A stretch of DNA of 64,000 nt from Myxocyprinus asiaticus (Eukaryota > Chordata > Actinopteri > Cypriniformes > Catostomidae). The translations under genes were made by a program, and so were the position numbers. Of the stretch, positions 55,641-64,000 are shown one piece after another (within the stretch, counting starts at the first letter, position 1; every line of letters starts with the position of its first letter). The DNA is taken from positions 20,579,380 through 20,643,379 of the forward strand of contig NC_059379.1 in NCBI RefSeq assembly GCF_019703515.2. The letters are read 5' to 3'. Under the pieces are notes generated by a model. It saw only the letters and a list, made by a program, of their open reading frames with translations, made no database searches and was not told where the DNA came from.

Positions 55641-57507
55641 TTATGATCAGGCCTTCTATGTTTAGACCTTACCAAGAAATAACACAAACTCCTTCACTCA
55701 CAGAGATTAATCTTTTCAACTCTTAAATGGTGAATGATGCTCTCTCTCACTCTCACTGCCAAACTTTCCCTTTAAAAAAAAAAAAAACTCCCTCCGTTCC
55801 TTATATTTTCCCTCTGTACCTATAACTCACGCTATGGACACACACCTAAAGCCTTGCACATCTCCCCTGAGATTCTTGGACACACTTGCTCTGGAAACAT
55901 ATGGAAAGAGGCAGGGCCAGGAAAGGATGTAAACTGAAAGAAATGGAGGCCATAGTATAATAGAGAATATAACACAAAGGCCAAAAGCCTGACAGCCCAA
56001 CAATGGCTAATTTGCTTCGGTGTGGTGCGGACTATTTATGTTGGCCAAAACAGGATTTTTCCACATGGCCTAAATCCCCCCCCCACCCCACCCCTATTTT
56101 TTTTTGAGTATATAATCAAAAAAAGCAACAGCATTAGATTGATTGTGTGCTGGACTGAACTTGTACTCTTCTGTTTTCCAGGGTCACTAAGTAAAAAGAG
56201 GGCTTCAGTTCACAAGTATAGTCAAAACTACAATGGATACTGTTCTGTTTTACTCTTGGCACATGATAGAAGGGTGTGTTTCAGGTCTGACTGAGGAAGA
56301 GGAGGATATTTTATCTCAGTACTAGTCATTACAACATGGCTTCACATATAATAAGGACCATAACAGACGAAATCCTCCTCCTTATTCTCTTCATCTGAGT
56401 GTGTGGTTAAGAGAATATGTAAATGTCTGCAGACATAAATGTCCAAAACAAGACTTGGACGCTCCTTTCATCTTTTTTACTGTCCTCTTTTATACTTTTC
56501 TCTGACCTACTTTTAACAATGCAACAGAAAACAGTTTATTGTGCTAGTACAAACTACAATTCATACATTTCTGGAAAAGCAATTACTATTAATTACGGAA
56601 AATCAAGACGGCAATGTTTAAGGTTATCATTTACTGTCTAACAGTTCCACAAAAACTGAAGCAATATTTATCAGTTCCTTCCTGGCACCAATAATGTCCC
56701 ATCAAACCATAAACTGCTCAACTATACACAGAAGAAGGCTGTGTTACTGCCTGTTATGGTTTTGGTTCATCTGGGCATCTAAGCCCAAAGGGAGGACAGA
56801 ATTCCAGGCAAAAACTGCAGTGTGAAGAGTCTTGCTGAAGCAGCGTTCGGAACCAGGGCAGCTCAAGTATTTTTAGGCATAGTTCCACCTCTGATCTGAT
56901 CTATAAATCTGTATGAAGCCTACTGTATCTGCACCAAGAAAAAAAAAAATCACTTCCACCCATTCATGCTACATGTAATCAATCATTATGTCTGTGCTTA
57001 CAGACGTGTGCTCTATTGGAGATACTGTATATATTGTATCTGGTATTTTTTCAAAGTACATACTTGACCTAGATTGAAAGAGAGAATAAGAAACAGGGAG
57101 TGTGATTTCAAAAAAGGGGTCTATGAGTGTTACTGTACTTCACACTTCCTCTCTTTCTCTCTCCCAGACAATTTCACCTCACAGTATACTACAAATGCCT
57201 GTATATTATGATAGTGTGGTGTGTGATAAAAGTGCTAACAGTCGCGTAGACATCTGGGTCAGTCTGCGTCTATTGTATTGGGACTGCTCTGTTGCATGGT
57301 AGCCAGCAGAACGCTCTCATTCCAACAAACATTTAATCTTTCAACCTCCACATTTCCTCTGTTGGCAATCTTGATTTGCACTATATTCAAGCACACACTT
57401 GAACACTATTCGGCCATACAAATCCACAATGTAGTAACTATGGTAAAAATAAAACTGAGAATGTATAGACAAATGTGGATTATCTCATTTTCACACTCTC
57501 AATTTTA

Positions 57508-58240
57508 AAGGTGCACTTTGTAATATTATTACATAGTAATACAGTTTATGTTATTTTGACACCAAGTGGTAGGGTTGCCAGCTTTTCGGCACTTAATTAC
57601 GGGACGTTTGAGCATTTTGCACTTTTGAACTTCTATCTGGGGAGCATTGGAGTCCCATAAAGTTACCCTTCTTTTCAGCCACAATACAGGATGTCCCTGG
57701 CTACAGGCAGGGCCAGCACTGGCCAAACACCAACTAGTATAAGATGGTGTCCCCCTAGGGATCTGGTGCCCTACACAGACTGCGTAATGTGCGTATAGGG
57801 AGCGGCAGAATTGAATACAGGACAGTTGCCAATCCTACCTAGCGGTAGGATTCAACATCACAGAAGAGCAAAAGTATACCGTTAACAATGCCATTGTAGA
57901 AATGCACTATTTGTAGTCAGCCATGATTAATTTATTCAGCAAGTGAGAGCCAATTCCATATTGTCCAATTATTATCAAGACAAAGCAAGCTATTTTTAGC
58001 TGGTCATTTGATCTCAACATTGCAGCGCTCATGAAAGTTCAGCCAGCACCATGTAGAATAAAGCAGATACCCCCCCAAGTTCAGCACCAATTGTTCACGC
58101 CTCAGACTGAAAAAAGACTCTTGAAATGGGCGTAAAAATATGTAAAAAATGTAGGCGGGTACTTTGGGCGGTTAGAGGGAGGACAGGAAAGGGTCAAGAT
58201 CTACTGTACTACCAAAAACACAGAGATGGCTGAACACATC
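57508..58240. mobile_element. Probable nested MITEs
   Basis: The outer element starts near aaaggtgcactttgtaatat. Within it, about 57569-57840, ggtagggttgccagcttttc and the inverted attgaatacaggacagttgccaatcctac bracket an inner insertion (only short inverted ends seen). The outer sequence resumes at gcggtaggattcaacatcac. It is non-coding. Boundaries are uncertain. Confidence 0.45.
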
Positions 58241-58469
58241 ACATTATGAGTGGAGATGAAAACAAAAAGAAAAGAAAAAGACAGAGAGTCTGGAGTAAGT
58301 TATGGCTGGGTAAAAGAGGACATTATGGAATGCCCATTCTACAACATGAACTCAAGGTAATTTTAATAGTATGTGAACATAATGCTAGCCAGCACCATAT
58401 TTGTGTTGGCATATCACATATACAAGCTAATATTATTCATCAGATTGTGGTGAACAATCAGACCAGATG

Positions 58470-59640
58470 ACATTCCAGGAGCCAGTTTATGGCAGAGCCC
58501 CCTCCCTAACTGTCAAGGCAAAGAAGAGTGGCTCCTTTTTGATTGGATCGTGGCAGGACCAACACAAACAAAAGCCAAGCACAGCCATCAGATAAGCTGC
58601 TCGGACAACAACCAGATACTTCAGAAAGTAAGACCCCAGAACTCCAACACGTTGGAAAAGACTTCTCATTGGATTATGAGTGGTTCCTTAGCAACATCTT
58701 AAACCCCATCCTAATGAACAATGCATAGATGAGACTTTAAAGACATTGTTCTAACTATGTACTTTACAATATGCAAATGTTCCACACAGAGAAGGGATGG
58801 TTATCCACACTGTGTGGGCCCCCTCCGATCTCAGTAACCAATCATAACCCTGAAACAAGAAGCCCCCAAACTGAAATCTCCTCCTCATCAGGAAGGTATA
58901 AAAATATCCTTCGGATGACCACACCTTTGTCCTGAGTCCCTGTTCAGAGGGTCATTAACAGGATACACTTCTAAAACACCTTTGTCCTGAGTACCCGTCC
59001 AGAGGGTCATTAACAGGATACACTTCTATAACACTTCTCCATTCTGGTCTCACTCTATGAGAGAGAGGATAACAGATCATCCAAAGTTCTTAGCCTCCAT
59101 CCGAGAGACGGTAGAAGATATACCAAGTACCAAGTCTCACTACAAGAGACTATTGCAACAGCAAGTTTGGAATCCCTATACCAGGGAGATAACTACAGCA
59201 ACAAGGTTTAGCTCTGGCGGGCAAACCTTCTCTTCAAGTTTCGTGCATCTGCGTGTTCCAGATGATGAATCTTGCACAGACATAAGGGCTGTATATCTGC
59301 GTGTTCCATATTGCAAGAACCCTCTCTGTGCCTCCAGGAGATCAGCATTTCTCAGCTCCTTTGTGTCCAAGGCTGTTGAAATGGAATCCAACTCCTTCCC
59401 CATTGTAACGTGGCCCAGCGGAAGATGTCGCCATCACCGAACTCATCGATCGATCAAGGAGAACGTAAATATCACTACTTTCCAGAGACCTTGGCATTAG
59501 TGTATCCTATCAGTTTATGATTTTTTTTAATGTTCTTTAGATTACATAACCTGTGTATCAAATGTCTTGCAAATAATCTTTGAGTTATTTGTTTAAATAG
59601 AAATAAGGTTTTCACCTTCTTAATTAACAGAGAAACAGCA
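58470..59640 (+). mobile_element. LTR-like segment with a pol II promoter layout
   Basis: CCAAT at 58838-58842, TATAAAAA at 58897-58904 and a two-copy 55-bp direct repeat (cacctttgtcctgagt at 58922 and 58977) precede a 147-codon open frame at 59057-59500 without recognised motifs. The spacing resembles U3-R-U5 of an LTR retroelement. No TG..CA boundary with target duplication was found, so the class is unproven. Confidence 0.35.
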
Positions 59641-60945
59641 ACTTATCTTCCATAAGATAATAGTCGTACTTTGCCATTGCTACATCCAATTCAACCACTT
59701 GCATCTTCCCATCCTATGCACTTTATTTACCTATTCATTTATTTTATCTTTTAGCATATGAGTACCATTTTGTAGTTTTTTTTAATTATTCTTGTTTTTC
59801 ATTTTGTAAATTCCCTTCAATTTACATATTTCTTTTACTGTTAAGGTGAAACTCCTTAGCTGATCTCCATCTTTTTTTCTTGACTAGAGCTTTGCAAAAA
59901 CTTTCCATCATTCCCACACAAAAGCAGTTGAACCCATTGCTAATTTTTTTGAATCATCTTAGCTATATAAACTGTCACTTCTTATAACCAACAAAAGATG
60001 TTCAGAAGGGTAGAAATAGGCATCTGTATTTGTATTTCCATGGTAACGGATAAAATGCATTGTTGTGCATGAATCATAATTCATTTTCCTCCTTTTGTCC
60101 ATGACACAATGAGGGATTAGGTCATCGCATTCCAGACTGCGGTTAACCCTCCATAAAAGGGAGGGGGGATCCAGTACAACCCTTTGCTTTAGCACAACTG
60201 GATCTTGGAAACTCTCCACCGTCTGCCACTGTGGGACTAGAAAAGAAAAAAAAATCAACCCAAAAGTACCTGATTCTCCTGCTCTGCTGGACTCTTTGTC
60301 ATAAAAATTCACGGATAGCTCAAATAAACTTCATGCATCTCGAAGAAAGTTTGGGAGATTCAGAGTGAGAATGGGAGTAGAGAGATAAAGGAGAAACTAT
60401 GGAGTGGCCTGTTTTTAAAATAAGGAGGTTCACCAAAAAAACAGACTGCCCTTTGGTTAACTTTCACAAAGAGGAGACAGATAATGAGCTTGTCTGTGCA
60501 TGTTTGTGTGTTGGGGTGCAGATTAGGAAACTGGGGGATGCTGATGGGGAGGAGCAGAAGCCAACATCAACACAGATGGAAGTCATCATTGTCCAAATGG
60601 AGTCTACAATGGCTTCCTCATATTTTCTTACACAAACTCTCTCTGTTCAGCTACGACTGTTAGTTTGTAAATCAGCGACCAAGGAAAATGTACCAGGGAC
60701 ATGCCCCTTTATGACAGAATTCAATATTGTTTATCGATATATGAAACTATCATCCTATTTTCCTTGAAGTCAGTGTGAATAATGATGGGGTACACTCAAA
60801 CACACTCACGAAAGTTATCACACAACCACACAAATGAAAGCATGCATTCAAATGCCCTGTCAAACACAACAAAGTATAGCATGATTAAATTTGAAAAGGT
60901 ACAATATGTCTTCCCTCAGAGTGTCACATGTTCTCTGCCTTTTTC
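59641..60945. other. Unassigned sequence upstream of the afap1 exons
   Basis: No exon, RNA gene or clear repeat was recognised. An open frame at 60399-60767 has no motif I know. Confidence 0.35.
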
Positions 60946-61044
60946 TTAAAGGAATGTTCCGGGTTCAATACAGTACAAGTTAAGGTCAATTAACAGCATC
61001 TGTTCACTAATTTTGATTACCACAAAAATAATTTAGACTCATCC

Positions 61045-61048
<4 letters not shown>

Positions 61049-61106
<58 letters not shown>
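61049..61106. repeat. TA microsatellite
   Basis: A pure (TA)n run of nearly 60 bp directly precedes a CAGTACTG-family element. Confidence 0.95.
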
Positions 61107-61112
<6 letters not shown>

Positions 61113-61114
<2 letters not shown>

Positions 61115-61589
61115 GTACTGTGCAAAAGTCTTAGGCACATAAGATGTTTCACAAAAGCATTTGTCTTATGATGGTTATTTATATCTTCAGCTTTAGTGTC
61201 ATTAGGAAATATAAATGTTAGACTCCTAAACATTACTTTTGCAAATAGAAAAGATTAGAATAGAAGAACAGGGAGCCCTGCAACAGATGTCATGGCTCCC
61301 ACAAAGCCCCCCACTGAACATCGTTTCAGTCTGAGATTACATAAAGAGACAGAAGCAATTGAGACAGCTGAAATAGAAGAACTGTGGCTTGGAAAATCCT
61401 ATCTGCCAACAACCGAGAAAAACTGTGTACAGGTGTACCTAAGAGAATTGGTGCTAAAGGCAAAGGTGGTCTATTTTATGTTTACTGGACTTTGTATGAC
61501 ATTAAGTGATAAATGAAAACTATTTATGTCATTATTTTTAAAGACATCCTCACTATGCAACAAGTGCCTAAAACTTTTGCACATTACTG
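61113..61589. mobile_element. CAGTACTG-family non-autonomous element, second copy
   Basis: The left terminus CAGTACTGTGCAAAAGTCTT and the right terminus aaaacttttgcacattactg are inverted repeats. The interior contains cataagatgtttcacaaaag, found inverted near 40970 in the first copy, so the two copies are in opposite orientation. It is non-coding. Confidence 0.85.
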
Positions 61590-62621
61590 TATATAAAAGC
61601 ACAAATCACAGTTAAAGTCAGGCACTAACAACAGAAGTAAATAGGGCCAGTCATATACATTAAAATACACACTGATTTAAAAGTATCGCCACAAGACGTA
61701 AACATTATATATGTTAATATGGTTTTAATGTGATAAAACAGGGACTTACCAGCATTACTGCATTTACCAGATTACAGGGTATAAGGTTATGTTATGTCAA
61801 CATGACAACAAAGTTGTAATATTGGATCTAACTTTATATAACGATTTTATCACACAAAAACCACGTTAACACATATAATGTTTACATCTCGTGGCTGTAC
61901 CTTTGAAACTACGTGTATTTAACATTTCTGGACTGGTCCCATTCACTTCCATCATAAGCACCTGACATAACTGTGATAATTTCTTTTTTTCTTTTGGCTA
62001 TTGTATCACATCTGGCTTTGTTGTCAGGAAACTCACACCTTGATCGTTTTTAAGATGGTGTGTCAAGCTTAAAAAACAGTTAAACTTTGAAGTCTCAGGA
62101 CCCTGCATTCTGTTCCATGTGTACACACAGAATGTGATATTGAAAGGAAGAACACATTCTGTGTGTACACCCACCCCCAAATTCTATTGAGCTCTTTTAC
62201 TGCTGCAGACTGTCACAATACATCAGTCACCACACAGTGCCGATGTACACTGCTGTCTGATGAATCAGAATTCAAAGTACCGTTAAAAAATAATGACGTA
62301 ACCAATCACAAAATTAAAATGCAGCACCTTTTTGCCACATTTGCCAGTAGTTATTTGCTTTGATTTGTGTGAAATGTTTTGAAGTCAACTTGCAACACGC
62401 AACTATTGTATTTTCATGTTCGGTCATCGCTGTGGCTTCAGGGTACTCAAGCGCTCATGCTCACCCCAACTATTACTACTAAAGTAATAGATGGCATTGA
62501 ATAAATCAATACAATGTAAGCTGTTGAAGTAACAGAGAGAAAGCTCCGTGCATATACTAGATGATTTTACATTCAAGATTCAACTTGCCACTTGCCACAC
62601 ATACTGTACTATATATAGAAT

Positions 62622-62935
62622 GTGTGTGTGTGTGGGCAGGTTTAAGTGGTTTACAAGGACTTTTTTTAGGTTACAAACTGGTAATTACAAGGGTATTATA
62701 CTATAAATGTGGTTTATGAGGACATTTCTAGTGTCCCCATAACTTAAATAGCTTAAAAAACATACTAAACGATGTTTTATTGAAAATGTAAAAGTGCAGA
62801 AAGTTTTTTTGTGAGGGTTAGGTTTAGGGGTAGGGTTAGGTTTAGGGGATAGAATCTATAGTTTGTACAGTATAAAAATCATTATCTCTATGGAGAGTCC
62901 TCATAATGATAGATGCACCAACATGTGTGCCTGTG
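62622..62935 (+). repeat. CA-flanked fish repeat, copy 2 (inverted)
   Basis: (TG)n, then ggtttacaaggactttttt, tgaggacatttctagtgtcc, gggttaggtttaggggtag and tatggagagtcctcataatg. This is the reverse complement of the 54020-54350 block. Confidence 0.8.
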
Positions 62936-64000
62936 TGGTTAGCACAACTTTCAGTTGTCTCTTAGTAATAGTCACTATTGGTTGAAAGTTGCAAGTTAGC
63001 ACTTAGCAAGCTATGCATCGACAAAGTCCTCCCCTGGGTTCATTACAGTAAATGCACTGCCGACATTTCATAAAACTCAAAGCCACAGAGTTCAATTCAA
63101 CACAAACACACACTTCCACAGTAAGTCTCCAGACATGATTCTTCCCCTTCTGTACAGTGGCGTCTGCTGTCCTGTCCACGGCCCTATCTTAACACCCACA
63201 TGCCAAGCTTCTTCAATCCCTCTGCTTCTCTCGCTCTGTAGTTTTGACCACTCCACTCATAAGGGCCATAGAAGGCTCTAGTCAAACACACGCACACATT
63301 GATTTTGCAGGATTTGGTCTGGCAGGAATATGACAGGGAGTCAGTTTATAACCCTGGCTTATTGACACAATACTAAATAATCACATAGTTGGAGAGAGAG
63401 AGGAGAGATGGAGCAGAGGGTGTGGTTGATGGAGAGCAGGATTAAGAAAAACTAAACACTGTTATGGAACTTTTGCGTTCTGCCATTCCTCGAGCAGGTT
63501 TTGCAAATTTAGCAAATGTCAGACCTTGGACTGTAGAAAATGGATATTTCTCTCCTGTCCTTCCTCTCCCTGATCTCAAAAACTCTATCCCACAACCCAC
63601 CACCTACACACACACCTTCCGGGAACAGGAACAACCACCCCCTCATACACAGACGCACGCACACTGGGGTTGCATGGATGACTGAGGTAGAAAAGATGTT
63701 TCTAATTATACTGTGTGCTGTAAAGTGCCGAGTGTGTATTGAAGAGTGTGTGAAGGCTGGACTGTAAAACAAGGGATGGGATGTGTGTGTGAAAGTGTGT
63801 GTGTCTTTGAAAGTGACCAACTGCAGTCTATGAACACCTGCTATTTATCACAAACATCTGCTGCTGCCCTAAAACAAAGTTCATTGTTGCTCTAACTCAC
63901 ACATTTGTTGCTCAAATACACACATACACAAGCGTAAACTGTTTCATGTGTGACAGAATAAACCACATCAGGGTCGTGTGTCAGCAACTATGAGGTCATG
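62936..64000. other. Unassigned right-edge sequence
   Basis: It has CA-rich tracts at 63600-63665 and no recognised exon. The missing first coding exons of afap1 were sought here and not found. Confidence 0.4.

Larger units (their letters stand above)
60946..61990. mobile_element. MITE family B, second copy, interrupted
   Basis: It starts at TTAA with aggaatgttccgggttcaat and gattaccacaaaaataattt, like the 22334 copy. A (TA)n run and a CAGTACTG element interrupt it at about 61049-61590. Family-B interior resumes (gccacaagacgtaaacatta, cattcacttccatcataagc). The right end is degraded. Confidence 0.65.

Noticed and set aside
63464..63820. Open frames on both strands near the right edge (73-103 codons)
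   Set aside because: They run through CA-rich low-complexity sequence and show no domain or splice context.

Overview
The window looks like nuclear DNA of a teleost fish, most likely a cyprinid or close relative. It has two spliced vertebrate genes with short exons and long introns. It is also packed with fish-type repeats: Sleeping Beauty-like Tc1 elements, L2/CR1-type and L1-type LINEs, a tRNA-derived SINE, TTAA-flanked palindromic MITEs and long TA/CA tracts. There is no bacterial or phage architecture, no operon, no CRISPR array and no intact single-exon cellular gene. The species cannot be fixed from sequence alone.

Two cellular genes lie in the same orientation on the minus strand. rab18 (coding exons between 6817 and 1614) has its first six coding exons here, from the start codon through the P-loop, DTAGQ and NKID motifs. 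Its last exons are not found in the leftmost 1.6 kb and probably lie off the left edge. afap1 (actin filament-associated protein 1; coding exons between 44972 and 18586) has 15 coding exons here. They join to exactly 731 codons including the stop, with consistent splice phases at every junction. They carry the SH3/SH2-binding stretch, both PH domains, a 228-bp cassette exon resembling the neuronal AFAP-120 insert, and the coiled C-terminal actin-binding region. The first exons (about 75 residues in the mammalian protein) were not found and should lie beyond 64000.

Layout. 1-6.8 kb: rab18 with a decayed Tc1 transposon in an intron. 6.8-18.6 kb: intergenic, dominated by a palindromic MITE split by a 7.2-kb TIR-bounded insertion that itself contains an L2-like LINE, a 138-bp tandem array and repeated hairpin tails. 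18.6-45 kb: afap1; its introns hold a chimeric L2-like LINE, a second LINE, a 1.7-kb hairpin-tailed element, several MITEs, two Tc1-like elements and a recent SINE. 45-64 kb: no exon recognised, probably afap1 intron 1 or upstream sequence. It holds a solo LTR split by an L1-type LINE, further MITEs, Tc1 remnants, microsatellites and an LTR-like promoter segment.

I see no new gene system. The most informative sequence is the nested repeat structure, where target-site duplications and reconstructable empty sites give an order of events, and the two families ending in hairpin-plus-CTAAT tails repeated in tandem.
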